Shown here piece by piece: positions 38,101 through 50,130 of a DNA stretch of 64,000 bases (the first letter of the stretch is position 1; every line of letters starts with the position of its first letter). The notes beneath the pieces were generated by a model, which was not told where the DNA came from, made no database searches, and was given only the letters and a program-made list of their open reading frames with translations. This stretch comes from Gordionus sp. m RMFG-2023 (taxonomy: Eukaryota > Nematomorpha > Gordioida > Chordodea > Parachordodidae), in contig NC_088776.1 in the NCBI RefSeq assembly GCF_954871325.1, positions 51,230,569 to 51,294,568 of the forward strand, given 5' to 3'. Position numbers and translations under genes: made by a program.

Positions 38101-41100
38101 CGTCGAATAAGATATTCAGGACAACGTTTGAAGAAAAAAACATTATTTAACCCGACCCAAAAAAATTAAATGGCCGGCGTGCTTATTGGATAATTTTTAA
38201 AAAAACTATTTTAAAGCCTAATTTGTTTAAATATTATATTTTGTTATTGATTATAATTTTAATGATTATCATTCATTCATAAATATGATTTCCTTTTCCT
38301 TCATAAAATTACTAAACCAAAAATCCTCATCATATGGCTTTCTTATTTTCTTAGGATATATTTAATGATCTTAAAACAACGGGCCGGGATACCTTAGTAA
38401 AAATCGGAAACGAGCCGTGGGTTGGGGGGGGGGGCAATACCCAAATTCCACCTGACGGATCTCTAAAATTTTACCATTTGCAGACCCTCTAATACAAATA
38501 CATTATTATTCTTATTCGAAAAAATTGAATCGAAAAATTTGACTACTAATTCTACGCAATGGAAATCAGAATAAAAATTTGAATCTATAAATTTAACAAT
38601 CGTAAAAGTATAGTTTTAAATGCTTTCATAATAAAATAAAAATCTTCAAACAACAATTTTTGATCTCCGAAGATTTTGTTGAGATTGATCTGATATAATT
38701 TTACTTAAAATTCCAAATCTTTTTTTTAAATCTTTGCGATTTTTATAAATAAAAATAATCCACAAAAAAAATCATGTTTTGAAAAAAAAAATTTACTTTT
38801 ATGATCTCTGTATATATAAAAGTATATATAATTGTCTAAATTAATTTTTCTTGGATTATAAGAATAAATTTATTTATGTTTAAATATTGTTATAACAATG
38901 ATAAACAAATAAAATAAACAGTAATGCTTTGCGATAGACCAGGAAGCCCCAGGCGATGTGGAGGACAAGGAGATTTGCTTTCAGGTGATTCATTAATTTA
39001 AATGACATTACAAAGATAAATATGATTAGATAGATTTTTTTTTAAATCAAACGGAATGGGGGCAAGGCGGTAGAACACTACATAAGGTAAATCTGACTAT
39101 TCAATGATGGTCACGTTTTTGGCAGTCATAGGCAGGTTGTAGTATATAAAACATTGGATATGTTCACACTTATGAGGTTTTAATTGTATATTCAAATTAG
39201 AAATAGTCCTTTTTTATGTAAAAAAATATATAATTATATTAGAATAGTTTTGCATCATACCTATTTTCTGAGGTCTGACCCTATCCTAGAAATTTTTTTT
39301 ATCCTACTAATCCGAAATTTAATTATAGAAATAGACCGAACCAAAAATAAAGTTAGAGAATATTATTGGACTGAGCCAATTTTTAAAAATAGCTAATTTT
39401 AGCAAAAAAAATATTGCCTAAGCCTCAAGATTTCGCTAATAGATGTCCAAACTTTTGTACCATGTACTAGCAAAATCATCATGCTTGGGTAATATTTTCC
39501 TGGATAAAATATTGAGGTAGCCCTTTTAATAATCGACTCAAATCGAGCCACTTAATATTATTCTTTAAAAAATATATATAAGCATTAGGATAATAAAATA
39601 TGAAAAATTTTCTGAGTCTCGCGTTCTGCTCGAATTATCCAACCTAACCCGAGAGAATATCTGTCTAGTCGGTGGTACTCGGATATGTCCGTTTAGGGCT
39701 CTAAATTATATTACAAGGTTTGCCGTTATTTTCCAACAGAAACTCTTATTATGAGAGCGCAAAATACGTAAACAACATTTTTAAATATTTTGTTCCCACA
39801 ATTTGAACATTATAGAACAATATAATTCAAAAAAATGTCATTACCTTCATATATCCCATTTTTTAGAACAAATTCCCCTTTAAAACGAAAATCTACTAAA
39901 AAATATAATTTTTTTACACTTAAACATCTATAAAATTATTAGATAAATTTATTTGCTTAAAATAATTTTATGCATCAATTTGCATAAAAATAATCTAAAC
40001 TTTAAATGAAATTATAGATAAATATATACAAATAAATGAAATAAACATTTCCTGAGCATATTAATTAACCAATTCTTCGATTTACTCATAAAAAAAATAT
40101 TTATCTAAGCTCATTTTATGACGCTAGGGTTAGATAAAACGACTGGTTAATGCTATAAAAATATATATTTCGCATTTTATTCCATATTTCTTACGTTTTC
40201 ATTCCTTTAAAACTATTAATATTATCGCAATCTTCCCATTGTTAAAAAAAAATCTGTTAGATTAAATTTTAAAATAAAAACGTATCCTTTCTCCTAAACT
40301 CACGCATTGTTTTATTTTCAGGTTTTTTTGCCCAAATACGTTTTGGATTTTCAATTTATCCGATCTTGGGTAAGCTTCCAATTTATACACCCTCTTTCCA
40401 AGAATCTAGGCCTTACGCGAAGCCTCCGCTTTTACCTATATAATAATAAAAATATTATAGTAATTTATTTCCCTTTTTTCAACGCAGGTACGATGGGTGT
40501 GTTTTTGCACTGGTTTGACTGGAAGAATCCCAACAAAGCCGCGAATCTCGACGATAAACAACGCGATAGTCAATTCAGAGTGGATACTCAAATAAGGTGA
40601 GTGGTGGAAAACTTTTGTATCGATTTTTTTTAATCTTCTAAATTTTAAAATATTTTAGGCATATGGTATGAATGATAATAGGCTTATTTAACCTTTGGAA
40701 TATTCTATAGAGGAATGAATTTTAAAGAGATCTACCATTTTATTGACTTGAAAACTTATTAGAAAGTTTAAAAATAGGAATTTAATAATAAAAAACTATT
40801 AAATAAATTAATGACAAATGATGCATAAATTCAAATCTATATCACAGTAACTTTGTCATAATTTTTTTTGTTTTTTTTATTAATAAGTTAAATAATTTAA
40901 AATCCCTTTATTATCAATGCCAATCTCTTTTTTTAAAAAAATTAATATTTTAGCAATACTATGCTAGCCGCCTTTGCAGCCTGCAATCTAGTGCGCGAAT
41001 GCAACAAAAAAGCATTTGGAAAGAAACAAATGTCGGCTCTAACCACCGATATGATTGAAGAAATTAACGAATCCATGAAAATAATCTTCAAATCTCAACC

Positions 41101-41110
41101 TAATAAATAG
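35109..41110 (+). CDS. NAXD: ATP/ADP-dependent (S)-NAD(P)H-hydrate dehydratase, 10 exons
   Basis: NAXD (CARKD) uses ATP to dehydrate damaged (6S)-NADHX/NADPHX back to NAD(P)H, working with the epimerase NAXE in cytosol and mitochondria. Exons by splice sites and homology are: 35109-35281, 35327-35372, 35411-35499, 35546-35654, 35700-35750, 35793-35897, 37670-37790, 38922-38984, 40488-40596, 40954-41110. All junctions are GT-AG and keep frame, giving 340 residues (human about 347). Landmarks are HKGQNGK (43-49), VIGGS-I-D-YTGAPYF (52-65), LGPGMGRD (124-131), MIIDADG (152-158), LTPNANEF (177-184), LKGPKDII (219-226), and CGGQGD (244-249) with the catalytic-type Asp249. The C-terminus ends [13 protein letters not shown] ... 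SQPNK. The N-terminus ([11 protein letters not shown]) could be a targeting peptide; Met23 is an alternative start. Introns 1-5 are 45, 38, 46, 45 and 42 bp; introns 6-9 are 1772, 1131, 1503 and 357 bp. Intron 8 holds a MITE. No damage is seen. Confidence 0.95.
39368..39562. mobile_element. hAT-type MITE, family 1, in NAXD intron 8
   Basis: GAGCCAATTTTTAAAAATAG at the left, the core AGATGTCCAAACTTTTGTAC, and AATCGACTCAAATCGAGCC at the right. The terminal TTGTT ends have decayed. It lies between NAXD exons 8 and 9. Confidence 0.65.
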
Positions 41111-42056
41111 ATTACTGTTATGTTATTTGTTTTCCTTCATTTTATATCGAATTCCCATTTAAAATCTTTGGCCTCGATAAAATAAATACGAAAAGATTTT
41201 GCCAAAAAATGTACATGAATTGAGGAAACTACTATTAAATTATATTGTATATTGTTTTATAAAAAAAGATATGCAGACAACATTAATCTTTGTTAAATTA
41301 TTTATGAATGTAAAAAAAATTGTCTTATATTTATTGTGCGAAATAAAAGAATAAAATGAATTATGAATTAATAAGTTAGTTATTTATATCATAGTTGTAA
41401 TAACTGTAAAAAAAATATATAAATATCACTCTTACTCTCAAACCTGTTAATACTTAATCTTAAATTAAACTACACTTGTTTCCTCTGGCTTATTTTTTAT
41501 TAATAAATTTCAAAGTACTATTTATTTTAGGAAATAATTTTTCATAATCAAGAATCTCCAAAAAAGAAATCCATGAAAATTTTTCATAATAAAAATAATA
41601 TTGGCGTTTTTTTACAATCCTGTTTTTAAAAAAAAACAAATATATACATCACGTGTTATTCAAAATTAAATGCTATCCAATCAACCTTATTTAAATCGGT
41701 TGATTGGCATTACGTAATATTAATATATTAATACAGATAAAAATACGACAATAACCTTTATATAATATATGTTATTAACAGTAATTATTATGTTAAATAA
41801 GCATGAATTTAAGGAAATTCGAAAACCTTGTGTTAAATTCGAAAGAGTTTTTACTCTCATAAATAATTTTTCAGATGATCGCGTCAGTGAACTCAGATCA
41901 ATCACATTAATTTTTTTCTAAAATTTTATTCGAAAATATCACATAATTTTATTTTAAATCATCAAATCAAAGAGTAAGCAATCAAGATTAATGCACTACA
42001 AAATCTCTTTTTTTTAGACCGAGCCAGGTCCTGTCTAAATTTTTTAATTATTTTTA
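41111..42056. other. NAXD 3' flank
   Basis: Candidate polyadenylation signals (AATAAA) occur at about 41183 and 41341. No other gene is seen. Confidence 0.4.
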
Positions 42057-42925
42057 AAACATTAAGCGCATTTTTATTATTAAAATGAAGTGAAAAATAC
42101 TAAATGTTTTGTCCTTATAACAGATAAATTATAACTCATTCTATTTTGATAAAGCGAGAGGAAAAAATACACCTTTTTTCTATGCTAACTTATAGAAGTT
42201 GAAACATTAAAAGAATGTGAAAAGTTCTGAAGAGGAAAAAGTTATATGGTGTATAAGTGCTTTTTTTTGTCAAAATAAGGATATATTATTTCAACACATA
42301 TTTACATAATATTAAGTTATTTTAAAAAAGCATAAAATATTGAAATTTATATTACTAATGGTGATATCCTTGGGTACTGTGTTGCCAATATGCCATTTAT
42401 ATTTAACGCTGGAAAGTGGATTACGGAGCCTAGCCATAAGTAAAAAAAATTTCAATAGAAATTATAAAATAATCATCTTTTGAAAAATTATTAAACTTAA
42501 AAGCGCATTTTTATTATTAAAATGAAGTGAAAATTACTAACTATTTTGTCCTTATAACAGATAAATTATAACTGTCATTCTATTTTGATAAAGCGAGAGA
42601 AAATAAACCTCTTTCTATGTTAATTTATAGAAGTTTAAAAGAGTGTGAAAGGTTCTTAAGAGGAAAAAGTTATATGGTGAATAAGTGCTTTTTTTGTCAA
42701 AATAAGTATATATTTTTTCAACACATTATTACATAATACTAAGTTATTAAAAAAAGCATTAAATATTGAAATTTATATTAATAATGTTGATATCCTTGGG
42801 TACTGTGTTGCCATTATGCCATTTATATTTAACGCTGGAAAGAGGATTACGGAGCCTAACCATAAGTAAAATTTCAATAGAAATTTAAAAAGAATCATCT
42901 TTTGAGAAATTATTTAAATTTTGGA
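42057..42925 (+). repeat. Tandem duplication, two units of about 437 bp
   Basis: Unit 1 (about 42057-42490) and unit 2 (about 42491-42925) share long identical blocks, such as GCGCATTTTTATTATTAAAA, GTCCTTATAACAGATAAATT and TATCCTTGGGTACTGTGTTG, in the same order. They differ by small indels and substitutions. No coding frame is seen. Confidence 0.85.
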
Positions 42926-44630
42926 GCCAATCAAAATCAAGTAAATACAAATCAACCAATCATAAGACGAGTTATGACCAATAATCAGCGGAAGATTGAT
43001 TTGTAGATAAGATATTGACTATCAATTACATATAAAGGTTACATGATAATATATTATCTAATGTAAAGTCGTAGAGATTGCGAAGCACTGGGGGAAAAAA
43101 ACTTTTGCCTATTAAATTCATTACTCACTTCTTAATTTATATCTGAACTTTCACTTTCATTCATATAATAGTCTCAAAGCTGTTAAACATTACGTGACAT
43201 AAGTGCCCACCCATATATGTTGTACATGCAATGGAGGAATGCTTGGTTATCCTATAACCAGTAAACAGAAATGTAGAAAAATAAATATGAAAAGGATTAC
43301 CCACCTTATTAGGCAGGCGGCAGTTACCCGTGTGCTTAAGAAGCTCATAGGCCCCATGGTAAATAAAAAAAAGATTTAAAAAAGCCCGCGCCAGATTAAA
43401 TGAAGGTTTTGCATATGGAGGTGGGGGGTTTATTGGGTAGAATGTTTCCCTTTGAGATTTTAATGTTATTTGCATGATTATTTTCACTTATAATTTTTTC
43501 CCTGGCTCTTTCAATTCTGCCTCAGATTATTTGATTCCACAATTTATTGCTTAATTAATCTAAACTTTGTCAAAGGAATTTTTATCTTATGAATTTGATC
43601 ATGGTAAATAATCGAAAGAGAAAATAATTTGTTAAATTTAATATGTTGGTTCATTTGGAAAAAGAAATAATAATATTTTAAATATAAATTAAAATAATAG
43701 TTAAAATAAATTTAGATATTAACTAGAAAAATTTTAACTTAATTAATAAAATATTTTATAAAATAAATTTGAATAAATTATGATATTAGTTAAAATAACT
43801 TAAAATAACAATTATATGGATAATTATATAATACTAGAATAACCTTTTATAAAACATTTAATATTTATATTTAATTTTATATTTCGTTATATTTTACCTT
43901 TTGTATTCAAATTAGATTATTGAAATTACTATGTATATATATTGTTTCAAAAATTTAAAAGCATCAATATGTAATTCATGGCAAATTTGTCAAAATTAAA
44001 ACAGTGATTAATAAAATCAATTAAAATACGATTAATATTACTTAATTTCTTCATAATGTTTATAAATTTTAATTATCATTAAATAAAGGAATGAATTCTA
44101 CATCCTTATATCATAAGAAAAATAATCACGGGGCAAGTGAAATCTTATCAAAATAAAAGCCAAAAAAAAATTAAGAAATGAAAAATTTATTAAAATTTTT
44201 TAAATTCATTTTATATATTTCAACAATGCATAGAAATATACATATGTAATATTAAATGTGGGTATTTCTTTTGAAACATAATATAAATAAAGAATTTATT
44301 CATATTCTCAATACAGAAAGTTTGATATACACGATTAAACTTGAATCGAAATAATTTATAGAAAACGTACATAATTTTTAAAAAGAATCATTTTATTAAA
44401 ATAATAAAGTAGAACATTGTTGAGTTATTTCTAGTGTGTACCAATACACTCGTGCGGATACATATATATTTTCAAATCTGACACGCAACATGTCAGTTAT
44501 CAATTATTATGTTATCATTATTTAGTTTCGTATGTTAAATTTTATTTAGATTTAGAAGTGCAATATTAGCATTTTATCAAGGTATATCTTATCTTTTAAA
44601 ACTTATAATCTATTTTTTATTTATTTTCAG
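42926..44630. other. Intergenic stretch between the duplication and EHD
   Basis: Besides the candidate minus-strand exons at 43161-43357, only AT-rich sequence is seen. The EHD promoter and any 5' non-coding exon should lie here, because the first coding exon starts at a splice acceptor. Confidence 0.35.
43161..43357 (-). CDS. Candidate two-exon minus-strand gene fragment, unrecognised
   Basis: A GC-richer block on - carries ATG at 43357, then MGPMSFLSTRVTAACLIR, a donor at 43304 (AAG before GTGGGT), an acceptor TTATAG at 43252 and an open continuation (ITKHSSIACTTYMGG ...) to TGA at 43161. This would be a 47-residue product with a 53-bp intron, similar in size to the NAXD mini-introns. The alternative frame (GAYELLKHTGNCRLPNK joined to DNQAFLHCMYNIYGW) is equally open and would imply an internal exon of a larger gene. 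No family is recognised. Confidence 0.25.
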
Positions 44631-45555
44631 TGTCATTAAAATGCTCAAATATTTATCCCGTGATGAAAAAAAGAAAAAGAATACTGACGTCTTTGAAAGT
44701 ATATCAGAAGGTTTAAAAAGGTTGTATAAACAAAAAATATACCCTCTAGAAAAGGAGTATAAATTTAATGAATTCCATTCACCTGCATTGGAGGATGCTG
44801 ATTTTGATGCAAAACCTATGGTCTTATTAGTTGGACAATACTCAACTGGTAAGACAACATTTATCAGGTATATTCTAGAGCAAGATTTTCCTGGTATTCG
44901 AATAGGTCCTGAGCCTACAACAGATTCTTTTATAGCTATTATGCATGGGGAATCAGAAACCATCATTCCAGGTAATGCTTTAGTTGTTGATCCTAAACGT
45001 CAATTTCGGCCCTTGTCAAAATTTGGAAATGCATTTCTTAACCGTTTTCAATGCTCATTAGTTGATAATTCTGTACTTAAAAGCCTCACAATTGTGGATA
45101 CACCTGGTATATTATCAGGTGAAAAACAAAGAGTAGATAGAGGTTATGACTTTACTGGTATTTTAGAATGGTTTGCTGAACGCTGTGATCGTATTATTCT
45201 TTTATTTGATGCTCATAAATTAGATATATCAGATGAGTTTAAACGTGGAATTGAATCAATACGTGCTTATGATGATAAAATTAGGATAGTTTTGAATAAA
45301 GCAGATGGTGTTGATGCACAACAATTAATGCGGGTGTATGGAGCTTTGATGTGGAGTTTGGGAAAAGTTCTTAATACTCCAGAAGTTCCCAGAGTATATA
45401 TTGGATCATTTTGGGATCAACCTCTGATTCATGATGTTAATAGACGATTATTTGAAGCAGAAGCATATGATTTATTTGCAGATCTTCAAAATTTACCAAA
45501 GACTGCTGCTGTTAGAAAATTAAATGATCTGATCAAAAGAGCACGGTTAGCTAAG
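44631..45555 (+). CDS. EHD1: EHD-family ATPase (Eps15-homology-domain protein), first coding exon
   Basis: EHD proteins are dynamin-like ATPases that oligomerise on endosomal membranes and drive tubulation and recycling. The ATG at 44641 begins MLKYLSRDEKKKKNTD. Next come the N-terminal helical segment FHSPALEDADFD (45-56), the P-loop GQYSTGKTTF (65-74), EPTTDSF (91-97), DTPGILSGEKQR (153-164), NKAD (219-222) and the end of the G domain NDLIKRARLAK (295-305). A GT donor follows codon 305 (45556), exactly where homologues continue with V-H-A-Y-I-I-S. The remaining part of about 230 residues (helical region and C-terminal EH domain) was not found downstream, so it lies past the window in or beyond a very long intron, or has been lost. 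A splice acceptor (TTATTTTCAG, to 44630) 10 bp before the ATG implies a 5' non-coding exon. The paralogue number is uncertain; insects have one gene, Past1. Confidence 0.93.
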
Positions 45556-45646
45556 GTTATTTATTTTTAAATGCCCATATTTTAAATAATTATTGATTTA
45601 AATAAATATTTTATACTTTTAACCAAAACTACCATATATATATATC

Positions 45647-46005
45647 AGAGACCTGCTGGCCTGGAACCTGCCTATATTTGGCTAAATTATTAATTTTAAA
45701 GAGCTGAGCTTAAGATCTGGACCAGGCATAAAAAAAAATTAAAAATATGGACCTTTAAAAAAATATTTAATTATTTAGTTAGAAAATCATACAATAGAGT
45801 GTTTACTAATCATTCACAGCTTATATTTTCAATTTCCTTTTAGAACAATTTGCAAAATTAAGCCAAAATTATTCAAAATATTAAATTATAAAAATTTATG
45901 TCTGAGCCCAAAAATAAGATCATGGCCTAAAACATCCCAAGCCAGCTGGGTCTTGAAATTTTTTTCCCCATATCTTTACTGGGGTTAAAATTTTGACATT
46001 TGCAG
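45647..46005. repeat. GC-rich-family inverted-repeat element downstream of EHD exon
   Basis: TATATCAGAGACCTGCTGGC at the left and TTGCAGGTCTTATATATA at the right form an imperfect terminal inverted repeat (GAGACCTGC / GCAGGTCTT). The interior has GGACCAGGC and CCAGCTGGGTC patches around A/T. It probably sits in the first downstream EHD intron. Confidence 0.55.
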
Positions 46006-46481
46006 GTCTTATATATATAATTTTCCATTTTTTCTATTACAATATTATATTAGTATGGTAAAAGCATTATTGCTCTGCAAAATACCATAATATAATACAA
46101 ATGGAATCTTTTTTTTGAAGAAAGGATTATGCCTAGAAATCAAAAATATTCTAAACTTGGGTTAGCCACAAACACATTTTTTTTGCTGAAACAAATTTGA
46201 TATTTGAAGCATGGTTTTCTAGTGTAATATAACCTATTAATTAAGAGCTGGGTTATAACATTACAAATGAAACAAATAAAATGATTTTTGGTTAACCCCT
46301 TTCAATTTTCATAAAAATCTTTAGGTATACCATATTTGCTCTAATCAGATCAAAAATGAAATTATAGTTCTAAAATAGACCTTTTTTTATTAACTGTTTT
46401 TACTGTAAAATAATTATTTATTTATTTAAAATTAAATGAATTTGAATATTAAATTTTATATTTATAACGATGAAGAGGTTT

Positions 46482-46668
46482 AAGGTTGTTAAACACATCG
46501 ATTTGAACCGATTTTTTAAAATTACTGACTCAATATTTTATGAAAAAATAATATGCAAGACTGAAGATTTTTCTCATAGATGACATAAAGGCAATTGGAC
46601 GTCTATTAGCGAAATCTCGAGACTTAACAATATTTTTCTGGCTTAAATGAGCTATTTAACACTACTTA
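46482..46668. mobile_element. hAT-type MITE, family 1
   Basis: The left end is GGTTGTTAAACACATCGATT. The core is TCATAGATGACATAAAGG, and it ends GAGCTATTTAACACTACT. Confidence 0.65.
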
Positions 46669-47667
46669 ACGTTTGTAATGGGAAGGTTGTTAGTCTGACA
46701 ATGGATTTGAAAATTTTTTAAAACAACGTGTGGACAGGCTTGCTGGCTAACCCCCCCCCCTTCCCCCAATTGCAGATACCTCTAATAGTAACTTCAATTT
46801 TTTCAACATTTTTTCTACTGCTCATTTACTAATTTTACAAAATTATTATAAACTCAGACATTGGATTCATATATAATAAAGTTTTTCATTTTTGTTTTTT
46901 TCCTCTACTTATCAATCATTCATTAACTTAACGTTTTCATTTGGTTAATAACTAATTATTTAACAGCAATAAATTGTAAAAAATTACGATTTTTGCTTCT
47001 TTAAATTTCCATTATTATCTCAAATATTGTAATTAACGAGTTAAGATTTCGTTTTTAATTTAATTAGAACATATGACGTGCCCACCAATCCTTATCGATA
47101 TCGAAAGAGGTAGATTGTGAGGTGTTTGATTTATAATGAAATGAGGGGGAGGGGATCTCTGCATCTACTTAATGCCTAATCACCCTCCACCAACACAGAT
47201 ATGAACTAGGGTTAGTTTACACAATAGTCAAAAAGCATTGCCTAGTTATTTTTACATATTATTGAAAATATATTTCTGTTTGAATAATAGTGTTCACAAA
47301 TTAAGCAGACCCGTTTTGCGTTGTTTTTTTACACAAACTTAGTTGCTATTATCTCACACTTAGGTTCTTCCTTTTTTGGAAATTTTACCATTTTGGCCAT
47401 ATCCATACCAGAATGTTCTAGGAATCGCACGCATAATGTTAAAAGAAAACAGGTCAAAAATCGATTGTAAAATATCGTTTCCAAAAATTTGAATTTTTTA
47501 ACCTTTGCATTATAAAATTTGTCGTCTGAACTAGTTGTATGCCGAATAACAAATTTTAAAGTTAATATATGTAGATGTATATTTTAATTATATTATATTG
47601 CTTATTGCTTTAAAATTAATATATATTTTATACCCTAATTGCTAGAATGCTCCTGTATTTAACCTTT

Positions 47668-47756
47668 AACCGGCTTGTTTTGAGCCAATTTTTTAAAACG
47701 GCTTCAATATTTTACTAGAAAAACATTAGGCTAGTCATCTAGCCGTTTAACAACAC
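47668..47756. mobile_element. hAT-type MITE, family 1, internally deleted
   Basis: GGCTTGTTTTGAGCCAATTT and CTAGCCGTTTAACAACACTA are joined with the core missing (about 89 bp in all). Confidence 0.6.
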
Positions 47757-48402
47757 TAATGAGTTATAAATTTTCATCTTTAGATTTTTCTTATTATATT
47801 GTATAGGTTGGAGAATTTTATTTTACAATTAATAACTTAAAAATTATGAAAGTTATTAACCTTAACTATTTTTATATTCCTATATCTAAATTTAGCATTT
47901 TTTTAAACTGATTTTGAATAAAACTTAGAATTTTTATTCATATCTATATTAATTACTCACCAGTCGCCAAATTCCTTTTCTAATATTTATTAAAATTTAA
48001 TTTTGGAAATGGGTGGGATAAAACATATGGCGAAATTATGTCTGCTAAACCTTTTCGACGAGATTCAATAAAAAAAACATTATTTAATAGAATTTACTTA
48101 TTTATTTTTTTTAATCGATATTTTATTTTAATTTAATATAATAAGGATGGATTAATTAATTTTAAAATATAATTAATTTTGGAATTTGAAGCCAACTAGA
48201 TAACGACTCAATCTTGATCATTATTTTTGAAATTTCAGTGAAAATCAATTGTTTGTATATTAAAGTTTTTTAAAAAAAGGAACTTATTATTTTAGTGACT
48301 TTAATATTTTTTTTTTGTATTTGGAAAATAATAAAGCCTTATTTTATTCGATCAGAGATATTCTACCCCGAAATATGGCCCAACTCTAGGCAGATCGCGA
48401 AA

Positions 48403-48564
48403 TAGTGTTGTTAAAGCGCTCGATTTAATCAATTTTAAATTAAGAATTTATCCAAGATAATATTATGTAAGCTTCGAGAAATCTTCAGGTTTTTGTATTA
48501 TTTTTTTTTGACGCAAATATTTTGGTTAAACCGTTTTCGAAAATCGAACTGTTTAATAACAGTA
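48403..48564. mobile_element. hAT-type MITE with 8-bp target duplication (one mismatch)
   Basis: It starts TAGTGTTGTTAAAGCGCTCG and ends TCGAACTGTTTAATAACAGTA. The flanks are TCGCGAAA (48395-48402) and TCGCAAAA (48565-48572), which supports hAT-type insertion. Confidence 0.75.
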
Positions 48565-49588
48565 TCGCAAAATGGTTGATTTTAAAAATCCGGGTTTGTT
48601 TATAATCCTAAGTGCTGGCATGAAATTATATATAACCCTTGTCAGGACCTTTTTGAATTTTCCTTTCAAAACGAAAAAACGAAATAAAGCTAAAATCATT
48701 TAAAATGAGGAAAATTTTTTGAAATCTAAACCTGATTGTCCCTCACCTTAAGATTCAATGTGAGCTCTGCGTTCTAATATACTTGTATATTTGATCAATA
48801 AGAAAAGAATTAGGGATTTAAAAAAACAATAAAATATTTTTAAAAAACGGGATAAAACAGAGATAAAAACATTTAAAAAAGCTTGCTTTGAAACAATTTT
48901 TGAAACATTCAAAATTAAATTTAGTAACTTTTTTAAAATAAAATTTAAAAAATGAAAAATTTTCAACAAAATATTGGTAGATTATATTTAAAATGGTGTG
49001 ATAGACCTCCAAAAAATCGAATCGAACTATGAAATATTTATATTTGATTCGCAAAATTGTAAATCACATTATTATTCGTTTTTGTGAAAATCAAATAATT
49101 GTACTACTCATATTAGTTTAATACAAATAATGATGAATATTTCGATTTTTTAAAAAATTATTTTTTCGGATATGTTATTCAGCACGTACAACAAAAAGAT
49201 CAGATTCTAACATTTTTTTGTATAATTATTAAAAAAATAACTATTTTTTAAAATAAATTTATAAAAATAGACACATTCTTTCATATTTCTCATTTTAAAG
49301 ACATGACTTTTTTGGCAATCATTAATTATAACCTATAAAAGATACCTTTTCAATTTTATGTAGAATTACCTTATTACTTGCTCCCCTTCAGATTGCACAA
49401 TTTAAACTATAAAAATATTTTGGTTTTAAGAAATTTTAAACAGGAAGCCACTGATTACAATACAAAAAGTCGATACGGCAGGTACCGGAAACAATTGTAT
49501 ATGTGAAATGACTTTTAAAAAAATTGATTGCTGATATTAGGAATATCCTAAATAGTTATTAATACTCACAATTTATTTTTTACGAATA

Positions 49589-49944
49589 ACGTTGGTCATA
49601 GACCTGCTCAAAATGAGCGAACGTGAACTATATGAAGGCCTACCCTTCATATAATAATTATGCCAATTTTTTTCCTCAATTATACCAATAAACCAGATGA
49701 AACTAAACAAGTGAGTGGAACTTACCCATACCGTTTTTGTAAATAGTTTGATTTAGTAGAGAGTAAAATAGAAAGAAGCAAAAAAGGTAAGATATAAGAA
49801 AATACTGTTTAATTCCAAATACAACTGTCTTTTATTAAATTGATTTAATTAATTTTATAAACTTTAAGGAAAACTTTATCGTTTTATTATTTATCCAATT
49901 GAATTTATGATGCTTAAATTTTATTAGGTAATATAAGTATTGAC
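49589..49944 (+). repeat. Left long terminal inverted repeat around LINE-B
   Basis: It starts ACGTTGGTCATAGACCTGC and runs to about TTAGGTAATATAAGTATT. It pairs with 53378-53738 in inverted orientation over about 355 bp, with few mismatches and small indels. An inner perfect hairpin (TATATGAAGG / CCTTCATATA) lies at about 49630-49654 and is kept in the right copy. Confidence 0.85.
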
Positions 49945-50130
49945 TTTCATTATGCCTCCCATATTTATTTAACGAATATCTTTAGGAATTGATAATTTTT
50001 TTTTAATTGGTAAGTATATTTTCTTTTTTCAAACTTATGGAACTATTAATTTAATTTAATATTCTATCATAAGATAATAATATTTCTTTTACTTTGAATA
50101 TTGTAATAATAAAGTAAATTTAAATTAAAT

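Larger units (their letters stand above)
46006..49588. other. AT-rich stretch, possible EHD intron, holding three MITEs
   Basis: No further EHD exon could be found. A 10-C run lies at 46751-46760. The three hAT-type MITEs listed separately are the only recognisable features. Confidence 0.4.

Noticed and set aside
40307-40487. In-frame extension upstream of NAXD exon 9
   Set aside because: It is the AT-rich intron 8 tail. The acceptor CAACGCAG at 40480-40487 gives the conserved LLSGTMGV junction.
44610-44966. Open frame of 118 codons on -
   Set aside because: Antisense of the conserved EHD exon. The + strand shows the P-loop and other conserved motifs.
48748-49054. Two overlapping Phe/Lys-rich minus-strand frames
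   Set aside because: Low-complexity products of AT-rich DNA with no homology signal.
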